Assembly: GCF_010015445.1 (NCBI RefSeq)
Contig: NC_053112.1
Location: 34,458,998 to 34,522,997, forward strand
Origin: Perca fluviatilis
Lineage: Eukaryota; Chordata; Actinopteri; Perciformes; Percidae
DNA length: 64,000 bases
Direction of reading: 5' to 3'
In this document: piece after piece, positions 1 to 14,100 of the stretch
Layout of the letters: every line of letters begins with the position of its first letter
How positions within the stretch are numbered: the stretch's first letter is position 1
The notes under the pieces: generated by a model
What the model was told of the DNA's origin: nothing
Database searches by the model: none
Seen by the model: only the letters and a program-made list of their open reading frames with translations
Made by a program: the position numbers and the translations under genes

Positions 1-1835
1 AAAACAGATGCTCCTTGTTGTGAGCGGACAAACATTTTTGTGGGCACTTTATTTGGTAACCATGGAGAGTGGAGTGGTAATTGGTCCGTCTCTTGGCCGT
101 GCCAATGCTACATGCTCGGTCACACACACTACTTCACTGTGGAGCCAAACTGCCTCTTCTCTGACCAGAGTCCAGACACAGTGTTTAGCGCTACTGAATA
201 AAGGGAGGATTAAGTCTCTCAGCCATTTGATAGCACTTTTTTGAAGTGGCTGTTAGATCTATACTGTATACACAAAGACACACATACCAGGGTTTCTCCT
301 GGATTTTACAGGCGGAGCCCCAGGAGTTCCCACTTTGGAAATGTAGCAACATGGCTTCTGTATCCTCTATGCTGCGAAACCAAACCGGCTGACATTGATT
401 TCTGAAAGCAGGCGCAATCACCCTTACACGCACACCCAAACTTGTACCAAAACAAACTGCAATATTAGTTTATCAAGTTTCTGATAGCACTGTTGTGTCT
501 TTATCTGGCTATTTTGGCTCCACAGTATGTTTGGATATTGTGGAGATTTATATAGTGAGTATTGTTTAAAAGCTGAAATATCCACTGTACACACATGAAG
601 ATTATTTTCAATGATGATAAAGCATCCTGTTTCTTTCACTTCATTGTTGTTAAGAAACTATAAAATAGCAACAAAAAAAAATGCAACATCTGTATTTCTC
701 TTGAAGTCCCATTGAAACAGAAGTCTGAGAGTCTTTATCTTCTGTACTGTGACCTTTTTCCAAAACCAAACGGGATATGTAGATGAGGTCATAATTGCGA
801 GAGGGATTGAAATCAAATCCAATAGGTTTGTTTGGATTGCTCAAAAGTGGGAATGGTCTATAAAATATGAAGCAACTTGGAGCTGCATAGGACTGTTAGC
901 CTCCACCTCTACCTCCCTCACCTGCGTTGATCAGGAGGAGGAGGAGAAGGGCGAAATGCATAAATTAGACATCAACCACATTCTTTGGAAATGTTCTTTG
1001 CCAACTGATATCCAAACACATTCTATTCAATTCAATTCAATTTTATTTATAGTATCAAATCATAACAGAGTTATCTCGAGACACTTTACAGATAGAGTAG
1101 GTCTAGACCACACTCTATAAATTCCAAAACCCCAACAATTACAGTAATTCCCTCAAGAGCAAGCATTGGCAGTGGCTATTCTAAAATGGCATATCGCTCT
1201 GGTAGCTACTACAGCCCACGACCCAACACTCACCGGTTGTTTTCTATGATGGGTTAGCTCGTCTCCCCAAATCACATCTGATTGGATGCATTCATGTATA
1301 CGTTCCCGAGTTCCAAGATTAGTCATCAAGATGATTTAATTTTACAGGAAGAGAAAGGAGAGTTGTTTTTACATACATATTAAATAAGAGATAAGGGAAC
1401 AATTAACCCAGGGACACAGGAAAATGTATTTTTCATATTACTGTATCTTCAATAGATTTCTTGGATGCTATTGTGAGAAGCATGTAATTTACTTTTCAGA
1501 CTTGTTTCTTGTTAAATAGTCTGATGCAATTGATTCCTGACACGATTATGTATGGTGTATAGGTAAGAAGGAGATTTTAGTCACCCTCAAGTCGTATGGA
1601 GAGTGTCTCAAACGATTAATCTTTATAAATAATGTGTTCATGTCTCAGCATAAGTTAAATTATCTGTGAGTGAAATATGGATCTCTAGAAAGGCTGAGAG
1701 TGTGGTTTTTCTCTACTCAGTAAGTACTCGGTCCCATAAAACTGTGGGAACCCTTTTTACTTTCTAACTTCAGCTATCCAGATTCTGTTGCATTTCGCGG
1801 CACATAAATCTTTACGGTTGTTTCTCTCTCCACAG
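1..1835. other. sorbs2 intron, 5' part (window starts inside it)
   Basis: This stretch lies upstream of the first recognisable sorbs2 exon. I see no splice-bounded open frame matching SORBS2 in it, so I read it as intron. Apart from the fish repeat fragment at about 1026-1176 it is unremarkable AT-rich DNA. Upstream sorbs2 exons and the promoter lie outside the window. Confidence 0.6.
1026..1176 (+). repeat. teleost interspersed repeat fragment (truncated)
   Basis: It begins with iterated ATTCA/ATTCAATTTTATTTATAG and continues through a segment containing GACACTTTACAGATAGAG and CCCAACAATTACAGTAATTC. From memory this is a family common in percomorph genomes. The copy stops early after about 150 bases, so it is a truncated relic. 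Family assignment rests on recollection of the sequence type, not on a search. Confidence 0.55.
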
Positions 1836-1902
1836 ACGGTGGATAGGCCTAAGGATTGGTACAAAACTATGTTCAAACAGATCCACAAGGTTCACAAAGC
1901 AG
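1836..1902 (+). CDS. sorbs2: sorbs2 exon: start of SoHo domain
   Basis: After a TTTCTCTCTCCACAG acceptor the frame reads [21 protein letters not shown] and splices at AG|GTAGGT, leaving one base. [14 protein letters not shown] is the hallmark of the sorbin-homology (SoHo) domain, which in this family binds flotillin and lipid rafts. It is the first exon of the gene that I can recognise in the window. Confidence 0.93.
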
Positions 1903-4900
1903 GTAGGTCTGTACTGAATCACACTGAAAGGCAGGAATTTCCCATTATTTGAATGTGATTTGATCACCAGACATTATGAGAGGAATTGGCCATGCTTGCA
2001 TGCTGTGTACGCCTGCGTATGTGTGTATTTCCGTGTGTCTGTGCATGCCGTTTTTTGTTAAACCAAAAGACCCAGAGAACCTCAGAGCCAGAACTCATTA
2101 GATGAGAGCAAGAGAATCTGTAGAGGAGGAGGAATTGAGAGCAACCTCTAATAGACACAGAGCTGTCCTGGGAAATATGCTGTAATTTTATGGGCTTGAT
2201 GGTATCACACAGTCAGTTCCGACCTTGTTTGTTATAAACTGCAAAAACATCTACAGGCCTGTGATTATCTTTTTGATGCATCTTAGAAAGTTCCCATGAC
2301 ACTCTGAATATTCACATATTCTCAGTGAATTTATAAAGCAATTTTCCAGTCCTACCAAAGTCTGTCTTTTGTGTAACCCCCTGTAGACTTAAAGAATAAA
2401 GAAGAAAGAAGAAAAAATGTGCAGTTCCCTCGTTTGCAGAGACGTAGCAGCTTTGAATTCAGCCAGAATCAAATAGTCATAGTTATGACAAAATATGGTT
2501 AATACACTGCTACTGTTAAAAAAAATAAAAAATAAAATAAAAAGAGATATATTGGAAATACAATAGTTTGAGACATGCTGAGCTTGTGGATTAACAGAGG
2601 GGAAGTAGTTTATGCTGCTTGGGTGGTTTTGATACTTCTCTCCGCTGTGAAAAATGGTCACTATTGGAAACTACTTTGTAACTGACTGTGTTCAGTCTGA
2701 CTTAAGGTGCTGTTCTCCCAGGAGAGGAAACTACACACTTGTACCCTCTGTACCATAAATGATGGTTGTGCATTTATCCCAGTCACTCTCTGTTCCTTTT
2801 CTTTTTAGACGACGACTATTCTGACACATACAATGCAACGTATGCTGTCATAAATAATGGTGAGAGTTTGTTTTATATATAGGCTAACTAAAGTTGTCAC
2901 ACAATCAGTCATTTCTTCCCAACCCATTTGTCTCGTCCCGCTTGCCCTGCCTCAATACTTCTCCCTCCAATGTCTCCTCTGTCCTGTCCTTAACAGATGA
3001 CTACAGCCTGTCATCTAACACCACCTTGGCCCACCCTGCTCCCCGGACACATACGTACCGGCCGCTCGCCAAAAGCCCCTCGGACAACGGAGGGCATCTG
3101 GGCCCTCGGGAGCCTTCGCCGTCCCCTGTACCCCCACCACCACCTCCACCCATGCCGTCTCTCCTCCAGCTCAGGGCCCGAGACAGTGACCGCGAGAGAG
3201 ACTCCCCTGACACGTAAGACGAGCTTTGTCTTATCTCTTTCGTTAATTAAGCTTGGCGTCGGAAGTCATACGCCCGCTGATTGAATTAGCATTCCTGTCA
3301 GACGCACACCAATCACAGCCATTCTCACATCAATGTGGTCCTTTTAGATGTGACTCCCTCCTCACTGGTCCCCGCTTCACTCACTCACTCACTGCTGCTG
3401 CTGGCAACGCTTTGCCTCCACCACCCCAGCCTCCACCTTCCTGGTTCAGAGTCCTGACATGACTCAAAGTTTAAAATGGTTTTCAATGTCTTTCTTTTGC
3501 CTCACTCTTTTTTTTTTTTTTACCCATGGGGGTTTCTGCATGGTGCTCCCTGTTTCAGCTTAGCATGCTGCTTGGCTAGTCCAGGGAGCATTATCAAGAG
3601 CAGAGCCATCAGCGACAGCATAATTATCTATTTCCATTTGTTGCAATAAATGGTTACATCTATGACAAGAGTGTTCCTTACTGAATTATACCTTATTAGA
3701 TATGAAATACTGACACTCAATCATGGTTGTATAAGCAATCAAAAAGACATTGAAATCTCCACCACTTGTTATGTACTTGAACTAATAAATGGCATGGATA
3801 TATATATTTATTATAGTAGTTTATGTGCATTTTGTGAATTTTCGTTTTTGGAAAAATAAATAAATAAATAAAATTGTGCTAAAAGATATCATTGAAGGAT
3901 TCATTAACTCAGGGTCTGGCTGTTTTCTAAGAAACATGTTTTGGTTTTTTCTTGCACCAGGAATGAATGGGGTCCTCCCAACAGGAAAGTGGACACACGA
4001 AAGTACCGCGCAGAGCCTAAGAGTATTTTTGAGTATGAGCCTGGAAAGTCCTCTATTTTGGAGCACGAAAGACCAGTGAGTATATTTTAAAGATGTTCTT
4101 TCATTCGATTATAATGAACTCTGACATTGTCCTGTTAAAATCCACTGAAGGATTGGTGGCCATCATCCCAGTACTGTCCTCCTTTACGTTTGATTAACCT
4201 GTGAGGCCTGGAGCCTGGAGCCAATCTGGAATCCGCTCAGGCTGTAAAATGTATTCTTTATAACATTCAGAAGACGTGATGCGTGCTTCTATTTCTATTA
4301 GATTGACAGTGAAGGGGTTTCTGTTACTATTGTTGCTTGTTATTGTTCAGTAAACGATGAATTCTGTTGCTGCTCTGCTTCACTTTGGAGCTAAATAGAA
4401 AGTCCATTTCTGAAGAGGTAAAAGAATAAACATTGAAAGGGAAATTACACTGCAGAGATGAGAAAAACAACTGACTGGTCAAATTTAGAATAGAGTCACA
4501 AGCCCTTTTACCTTTCTTACTTAATGCATTTTCACATTATGGACTTTTTTTCCATCAGACACAGTGTGGGCGTTAAAAAAGCGAAGGTTTCCAGTGCTGC
4601 ATCCTCTAGTGACTGTACTTGCTGTTCACTCTGTGTGGGGTGAATGACAAAGCAGACAGCAGAGATAATTACTGTGTAGAGAAAGGGCAAAAATAATAGA
4701 CATAAGGTATCTGAGATAAAGAAGAGGATAATGGAGAATGTGTTATAGATGAGGAGTCTGTTATGTGGGAAAAGATAGATTTTTTCAGATTTGATGACTG
4801 CAGAGAGCTCTCAGGGCAATAATGCATGAGTCAGTTCCTGATAAGGCAATTAAAGGAGAAGGCTATAGAGAATAGAAGTGAACCCACGCTGGCTGTCTCA

Positions 4901-7875
4901 GGCTCTTTATATATGTCGTCTGCTCAGAAGCTTTTTTTTTACTCTCCACTCTTCAAGGTAAGAAATGGCACCCAAAAACATCCTTTTCAGTGGTGAGGTG
5001 TCCATTTGGTGTCCACTTATGAGCCATAGCAAACAAAAATGTTGTTCTGGCAATCCGTTTAATTTCCTTTTTTTCTGTATGCGTCCACAGTACTTGCATC
5101 ATTGGCAGTCTCTGCTCTAGGCTCTCGCTTTTTTTACAGGGTGACTCATTTATCTTGAAGCTGAATTCTCTTTTTGCCAAGAGAGATGTAACACCACAAC
5201 ACCTACAAAACGTCTCCTGGCAGTGTTTCATTTGCCGTAAAAACTCTATTTCCATATGGGAATGGGGTTAGAAAGAGCAGACAGAGTAGTAAACCAATGC
5301 ATCATCTCTACAAAATGACAGTAAAATGAATAAGCCTCTTGATTCTCTTGACTTACAGGGCACGGTGAAGTGTGTAAAAGAGAGAAAGCTGTTGGTTTAA
5401 ACATGCAACAGAAAAGAGCAGATGATTAACTTGCCACACAGAAGGAACTATTGTTTTGGCTTACCTGTCTGTGTTGCATTTAAATATTTACATCCCATCT
5501 GACACTGTTTATTGCAGGTTGATTTAATATGGAAATCTATCTCTCTGTGATACAAAGGAAGTGTTTGGCGTTCTATTCCATCATGTCACATCAGCAGAGA
5601 TAAACCTCTGCTTCCTGAAGGGGAATCTGTCCGTCGTTTAAATGCCATGCAAATGCAAAACATAGTGGAGAATAGAACCTGTTTTTTTCCAGCCAATAAC
5701 ATTTAGCAAATTGTAAAATTGGATGACAGCCGTCAAGCCTAAATATGAAAGATACATCTCAGTCCTGAACTCTAAATGTAAATATTTGTAAATCCGCCTT
5801 TAAAACTGTCTAAATTTTTAGACATGAAGGGGGTCAAGTGTGCTGATGGGGATAACTTACAGAGGGAGAATGTGGCAGATTTGTGTGATTTAGTACCTTT
5901 TAACAACAAGGCAATTCACAGTGCTTTACATATGACATAAAAACTACTGCATTTAGTATTATATGCACTGAGCCTACACAAAGGTGTGGATATTGAGATT
6001 GGGTGTTAAATATGTAATGCTCAAAGTAACATGCTGATTTTCATTATCTGTCACTTGTGCTATGGCCGAGAATAAAGTAGTGGTAATGAGATTCCGTCAT
6101 GGGATTTACAGCCCTCTTCATTTTTTTATGCATATGAAATTAATGAATATCAATTTAAAAGGGCCTAGGTGTTAAAATTGTCTGCTTCTTCAGTCCCCAA
6201 TGGTGACAAGAGTTAAACTTTGCTTATTTAGTGTATACAAGCTTAACTACTATATACTGTATACTATACTATAATGTGGCACTATTGTACACTGCCTATG
6301 CCTACCAAATAGTTTGGTTTCCTTCATGTTTTGTGATTACTGTCAAACTAATTAAAGTAGTGAAGGATTTGTCAGTAGTAAATAGCTTTTTGCATCACCT
6401 GCTTTCGTCCCCATGAGCCAGTCTAAATCTTCATCCTGTGCCCATCTCCCTGTGCCACCTTTGCCCATTCCTAACCATGAGCTCCATGTCTCTCTTTGTG
6501 TGTGACTTCTTTCCACACTATCTTTCTTCTGTCTTTCTTCTACCTCCTCTCTCACTGTCATGATTTCCCAGACCTATGATGACATAGATTTAGAGAACGA
6601 GCCTTGGTATAAGTTCTTTTCCGAGCTGGAGTTTGGGCGGCCGGTAAGTCAGGGCCATAGCTACTCCCTCAACCACAACCCTGCCGTAGGCATACACCCA
6701 CTTTCTCCGCTCCACCCATGATTTTATTTTTTATGCCTCCACCAATAGACTGGGTGGCGCTAGTTGTTTGGGCATGTGGTATTTGTTGGGTGCTGTGACC
6801 CCCCCTTCTCCCCCCCACCCTTGTGACAGGCTGTGTTATGTCTCTGCGTTGCTGGGTTTTTTGGTCTTGTGGCTGGCAGGCACTGAAATGTTCACGCACA
6901 GACCTGGATCATTTTATTTCCGGTTGGTGTTGCATCTTGCCCGAAAAAAAATCGGTTAAAAGGCAGTGTGCTCCAGATGCTTAAGATGGCTGACTTTTTG
7001 GCTGGTAGAGCTGCACAGAACAGTCCATCAATCAATCATAACATTGACATAACATAACATATGCAATATATAGGTCAGATTAATAAATGGTAACTAATAT
7101 CCTTTTGTTTTGCATAACAGTCTGAGTCTGTGCAGTTTCTTCAACATCTCTTTGCACATGCCAACATCAATCAATCAGCCTTTTATTTACCCCGTTTATT
7201 CATTTGATTATTTATTCATGTCTGCTAGTAGTTTTGTTTATGTTCACTTTCCCTGGAGCAATGCTCTGCATAATTACAAACTAAATGCTGTAGTACCCTC
7301 TGCTGGATGTACGTGGTAATAACGTCCTAGTGGCTCAGGGCAGGGTTTGCCTCTAGCCACAGATCTGGGATCAAATTACCCCAAGCTGACTGATTTACAA
7401 CGTGCCATGCCTCTGTCCATGCCAGGGCATGCCATGAGGTGATGATTTGTTGGGCTTATTCGAAATGTTCAGGTGAAAATGTCACATCTGGAGCTGGCAT
7501 GACTTCCCAGAGTCATGTTGGGCTGTGTGTTGAGATTTCTACCTGCAATATTTAGAATGTTTCACACCACTGAATAAGCCCTTAGATTGTAGATGGTTTG
7601 GTTTTGCTACTTTCACTGACTGGTCCAGCTAGGACAGAATCTCACGGTAAGTTCATTGTTTGCGTGTATGTTGAGCTGACAAGTCGCAAGGAGTTTTGAC
7701 CGACTGAGTGAACAATAGTTTATCTGCACTAGTAAACCAGCACTAAATCACAACATTTGAGAGTGCAATCCATTGCACTCTCAAATAAACACAACACTGC
7801 AGCTTGTGCTTCACTCGGCTTTCTGCTTCACAGCTTGCTCCCACACTCTGCATGTGTGTGTGGTACATGGGCACA

Positions 7876-7916
<41 letters not shown>

Positions 7917-8072
7917 ACAGCATGCGTGTGTGTTATAAAGGTTGGTGTAGTAGGCTTAATTTATTATAGCATTGACATACTGTAGTTTTAATGTTGCCAT
8001 TTTGAGATTAGCCTACGATTAAAGCATCAATAGACTAGAATGTGCATAAGAATGAATGCGTATAACATGTAG

Positions 8073-8140
<68 letters not shown>

Positions 8141-11100
8141 TTAGTGTGGTATTGAGTGTATGTAGATGTGCATTGTACATTCAAAGCAGATGTGCAACGT
8201 TTGTGAACTAGACCATCTCTGGTTACTCGGATTCTCTAACGGGTGTCACTCTTACCACATGTTTCTTGTTTTTTTTGTTTCTCCCCATGATGTCACCACT
8301 GCTTCTCCTACTTCACCTCATTTTCACCTTCTTCCTATTCTTCCTCCTCTCCTCCTGCTACTCACTGCTGCTGCTTGGGGCCCAAGCCTCCTAAAAAACG
8401 GCTGGATTATAATCCAGACATCTCCGCTCGCCAGCGCATTGAGGTAATCTCACATTCATGAGTATTCCAGTAGTGTTGTTAATCTCACAATTTCTAACCA
8501 ATCATAGGAATTGAAATCTATATTGATAAGAAAATGTGAGATATGATTGCTTAAAATTAGTAGCACCATGTCAGTGTCATCTCATGTTACCATATCAGCC
8601 ATCCACCACAATATGAATATGATGTTGCTTTGTGAAGGCTGTTGAACATATAGTTTTGAAATGCTGTTCATTTCTTTGCTTCGGATTCTATTGTATAATT
8701 TATTGGAAATCGTGTTGCTGTTTCCAACATTATTGTGTGATGGTATTTGATGGTTAGCGTATCCTCAGAGAGACCTTTGCAGTTAAAGTGTATCGCCCAT
8801 TTCTTACCACTAAGACCCATTCCAGCTGATCCATGCCAGATTTTGCAGGGCAGCATTTGCCCCCAGAGCTCAGCTCATAACATCCTTTGCTATATCACCT
8901 TTGCCATCATCCTCCAGAGCAGCCCAAGAGAGAGCAGGAATTTATCTTCACAGCTTACACCGGTAGGCCTCTTCTTGCTCAGGTGTGCCATGTGGAACCA
9001 GCATCCATCGCACCTAACGCTGGGGGAGCGTTTTGAGTGTGGCACAGTAACAACCGCATGCAGGCTGTGCATTGTGAGCTGTTCTGCCTTGAGTCTTTGT
9101 TCTTGCGGACCTGACTTTTCTCTTTTGTTGTCTGTCCTATTTCAGACATCCCTGCACATTGCTGCTGCTGACAAGGCTCCGGAGAGACCTGCGAGGTAAC
9201 CTCCGTTTCTTTTATTTTCCTCCGCATCACCCCCCTTCCCCCTCCCCCATCCTCTCAACAGCCGTGGTCCTTGTTGTGAGACAGCAGGGAATCAAAACTG
9301 CTCTTTCTTGCCTTGACTCTGGTGCAGAAAGCCAATGTGTCTGTAATTAATGAAGATTCTGCAAGGATTAGTGTTAGTCTTTATTTGCTTTTGCCACTGA
9401 GGCAGGGCACTTTGCATCTCCCTTTCACTAACTGAGCCAGAATAAATTAACGCAGGCAACCTATTGATTCTGCCCTTCAATTCCTATCCTTACCCTCAAC
9501 CCCCCACCCCCACCCCTGTTCCTCCCTTCGTCCTACTCCCATTCACCAATGGCCTGCTTATTCAGTCGCATTTTCCGCGGTTAAGAAAGGGCAGAAAAGG
9601 GACGAGATGAATAGGCCATGCAATTTATGTAAGTGACATTGAGTGTGTTTGTTTTGAACAGAAAGCCCATTGGGGTTTTAGACATTTGGTATAAGAGAAG
9701 TTACAGCAACTCTGTTGTCTCATCTTTTCTTACACACTGATAATAGCCAAGCTTTTAGTAGGATGAGCTTGAATAATACTTAAAAATTTGTCCACAAATG
9801 ACCATGAAAAAGCTGACATGAAAATTCCCAAAACTGGAAAAAAAAAAGTTTTTTAGCTTAACAGTACCAATATTATGTATAGTTCATTTGTCTCTTATGG
9901 TTTAGAAAAAATAATGTTTTAGACTGTTTTTACACAGTTCACGAAGGTGATTTCAGATGTTAAAACACCATAAACTTGTTTATCCTAAATAAAATACATT
10001 TAAATTAAACTTATTATATTTTGGTCTATACATTGTTTGTATACTGATAATACAGGAAATATAGTAAATAGAATGTACAAAACATTGATGGTACCTGAAT
10101 TCAATTTACCTATTGCAAACTCATTGATGTCTGACTGTGCTGCAGTGCTGCCAGCGACTACAGGAAGAGAAGGAAGTCTGAGCCGTCAAGTTCCCAAGTG
10201 AATGTCCAGTCTCGGAGCAGAGCTGTAACTTCCCCTAAACCAGTGGATGCCCACAGACCCAGCAGCAGCTTAAAAAGACCTGTGGTTCGTTCCTCACCAG
10301 CCTCACCCTCCAGAGCCAAAGGTACACACATATACACACAAACCCCTCCTTTTCACTTTTTTTTTTTTTTTTTTTTCTCTTTTGTATTTCTCTTTTCCCT
10401 TCTCTTCCCCAGACTGCCATCATATGGGTGTACTGTACTTACCACATCACCAGAAAATCAAAGATTTGTTGTCATTTGTTGTGTTTTTCACAATATAATG
10501 TCTGTCTGATGTGGTCATAAGTTTCCTTGATTTGTATTGGTGGACGTCTGAAGAAAAAACATCAAATCATCTTTTTTTTCCACCCTTATCTCTCCTAATT
10601 CTTCTCCCTGTCCCCAGCTCTTCCACCCTTTGCTGGGTATATTTGCTTAATATGCTTTCCTCCTTCTTCTCTTTCACCACGCTGCTTTCTATTGGACATC
10701 TGAAAGGTGGGGACGCATGCAACATGTATCCAAACAGTTTAAACTCCCCAGGTTCTTATCAGCACCCCTATCTGCCCCCCGTCCCCTCTGGCCCTGTCCA
10801 TTGCCATGAGGATTCCAGCCAGGAAGGCAGCTCCTCCTCCAAGCAGTCTGTCTGTTGTAAGAACAGCTGGCCGATAAAATGCCAGGATGCAGAGGCATGG
10901 AGCAGTGTGGAGGAGGTACCGCCCATCCCCGGCAAGCTCAAGTCACGCAGCTGTGATGACTTACTAAATGATGGGCACTCTGGCTCAGGCGGGCGCAACG
11001 CCACCCGCTCAGAAAGTGCTGGGTCACTGGTTTGTGATGGGAATCCCTCAGGTTCGACTGGATCCATCTCCACTCGCTCACTGCCTCGACTCCACCGGCG

Positions 11101-14100
11101 ACGGGCACACGATTCACCGGGCTTTCTCCAGCTCTATCGTAAGATGCACCAGATCGACCGAGCTCAGCTCATCCCATCTGAAGTAATTCGCTCGGTTCGC
11201 ACTCGCATCCTGGAGCTAGAGCGCCAACCTCACCTGCATCGGCATCGCCTCTCTCCTTGGACACCCTCTTGGGGCATGGAGGTGCCACGCGATATGGTGC
11301 CAACCCGCATTTCTGCATATGAGCGCCTTATTCAGAAGTCCAAATCCATGCCCAACTTGGGTGATAGTGAGGTGCCTTCGGGCACTACCACGCCAGGTGG
11401 CTCGTCATCTCGAGCCAGCAGCGGTGGCGGTGGCACACCCAGTTTTCCAAAACGCCGTTTTTCAATAGAATCTTTACTAGAGGAAGACAATAATAACAAT
11501 AATGGCCACAGTGGAACAGTACCTCACACCATGGCTCACTTGCATCGACCTCGTAGCCCACCTGAGGGCCAGCCTCGTGTTGGACCGGAGCCCGGTCTTG
11601 GGCGGGCCTTTCCTGCTCCTCCTGTTCCCCGAGGCCCACAAGCCAACCAAGACTACTCTGACAGTGAACAAGACGCTGTTGCATCAGACCTCAGTGACTT
11701 CATCCAGGTGGAGGGCTCCTCATTTTGCAGTGAGAGTGACTTTGACCATTGCTCACTAACCTCCTCTGAGAGCTTGTACGGCTCTTCCACCCTTCACCAC
11801 CACCACCACCTCCGTCACCACCACCACCATCACCACCACCACCCTGGTCACCAAAGTCTAGGCCAGAGCCAGGGCTACCAACACCGCCACCTCATCAGCT
11901 CTTGCAAAGGGCGCTGCCCGGCCTCTTATACCCGTTTCACAACCATGCTGCGCCATGAGAGAGAGAGAGCGCGCCTGGAGCTCCAGAGACCTTCGCAACA
12001 GAGCCGCAGCAGCAGCCATTCCCAAATCCAAAGCTCACAGTCCCAGCAAGCGATGTCCAAGCTGGCCTTCCTGGTCAGCCCAGTGCCTTTCCGCAGGAAA
12101 AAGGGCTCACCACCTACCTCTAGAAGAACCAGTGTTGGCGGAGATGGAGGTAGCAGACCCAAGTCCAAACAGGCCATTTATGATGCACTAGACGCAGCCT
12201 TGAGAGACATATACGAGCACATTCAAGCAGAGAGAGGCCACAGAGGAACTAGGGCACCTGATGATAGCATTCTGAGGAGAATACTGGCCGAACTGCTGCC
12301 AAATGTGCCTGAACGAAGCTCATCATTGCGGGGGAGGAGGGGATGTTGGCACGGGGGTCAGTCCTGTGCATCTTTGTACCCAGATGGGAACCCCACTGGG
12401 TATGCCTCACATAGAGAGGATCCCTCCACACCACGGCTGCAGTCACCAATCAGTGCCTGTTACGGACGCCATACAGACACCTCAAACAATAATGAATATG
12501 GAGAGGAGCAGGGCAATGGGAATGGTCTCTGTTATTCAGGTGGAGATAATACACATGTCACACCTCAAATATGCACATGTACACTTTGTCAAACCTGCAC
12601 ATAGTTTTTTTTTTTCTGCATAAACATACACACATATACATGCATACATACTCCACATACATTTACCTCAATATCTCTTTCAGTATTGCATGGGCCTCTC
12701 ATCTTCTATCCTCTCATTGGTCAGCGGATACATCCCTGACTGTGCTTTTCTATATATTTGTATGACATTCAGTAAGACCTGTTTACTGTAAATTCTCAAA
12801 TAAACCAGGTGTTAAAATGTTGGCCCTATTAATGGACTAAATACATGTTCCTTTTGAAGTTTCACATTAAATGTCTGCTACTAAAATGGGAGGATATGCC
12901 CTTTGTGCTACTGGAAACCTAATTTGAAACATTGCAGAAAATGCTGTCTCTGCTTGACAGTAGCTTAATGCTAAAAAAAAACTGGCAGAGTAGGAAAAAT
13001 TGGAATTAAATGGTGAGGGCAACAATATTTCTGTTAGAAAGAGAAGATCAGAGTGCAGTCTGCAATTGAGGTAAAGAAATATTTGAGAATTTACAGTATA
13101 TTACCCTGGTTGGAGTAAATAAATATTCATCTGTTTGTTTATAATTCTATTATTGTTTTGGTTGTAACATTTATCTGTTTTGCAGATTTATTTATGGAGT
13201 CGTTTTTATAATCCCACAATCATATTCAAGCCATTTGCTCTTATGTTCATGTTTATAAATGGGTTTTATCATATTTAGTCATTTTTGGGCTGTATTCCCC
13301 TTGTTTCATTTTGCGTTGAAGATCTTTTGGACTGCATGTGTCATACTGTGGGTATCGCAATCACCTTGTTTTTTCCAATATAATGGAAATAAAACACACT
13401 TTTTGACCCTGAGCTTTTATTCCCTCATTTACCTGTTGGAATGGCGTCATCACTGTACCATTCAGAACTTTCCCAAAGCATGTTTTTGTATTGTGACCAT
13501 GCATGGGGCATGATTGTGTTTATTATGGTAACTCCCATGACCTTTGTTATGTCTCCGCTAATCACAGACCAGGATGTCTCCAGGTGTTATTCCACCATGG
13601 ATGGACGCCACACACCCCAGAGTAGAAGACCTACTCCTGACAGAGAGGTACAACACTGAAGCTGATTGCTAGTATTCTCAACACCAACGTGCACTTCATT
13701 AGGAGCACTAAATAGGTCATTTATTTCTTTAAAATAATTACAAAAAAACACCTGATGTGTTTGGCACTATAAAAATAGTTCAGATTGAACCTCAACAGGC
13801 TACTTTGTTTTTTGTCTTTAGCACGGCACTATTAAATTTTCTCACAAATAAAAAAAAAAGCCGTATTTTATGTTTTATGTTGCCCGGCTTTCTTTCTCTC
13901 ACTCTCATCTCCTAGGTCTCCCATAAACAGATGACACAACTTATTCTGTTCTCTCTCCTCCATCAGAAACAGCCTGCGAGAGCCATTTATGATTTTAAGG
14001 CACAATCAGCTAAGTGAGTACAGTAAATGCACAGTGCTTGGACAAGGAAGCCAAGCTTTAAAGCACGAATGACTAACTGCTTATCACATCTCGACTCATT

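Larger units (their letters stand above)
6644..8386. other. sorbs2 intron with two (TG)n microsatellites
   Basis: A 1.7-kb intron with TG/GT dinucleotide runs at about 7881-7913 and 8077-8138. No other structure was recognised. Confidence 0.6.

Noticed and set aside
7757..7985. Cys/Val-rich open frames over the GT repeat
   Set aside because: They are translations of a dinucleotide microsatellite.
10511..10706. ATG-initiated extension of the large sorbs2 exon upstream of 10707
   Set aside because: It is hydrophobic and unlike SORBS2. Phase from the preceding exon and the conserved SRAKGGD junction place the acceptor at 10706/10707, so this is intron read-through.
12540..12604. C-terminal tail ending at the stop at 12604
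   Set aside because: The donor CAG|GTGGAG at 12539 gives the exact phase needed for the next exon (Asp), and the tail has no SORBS2 similarity.
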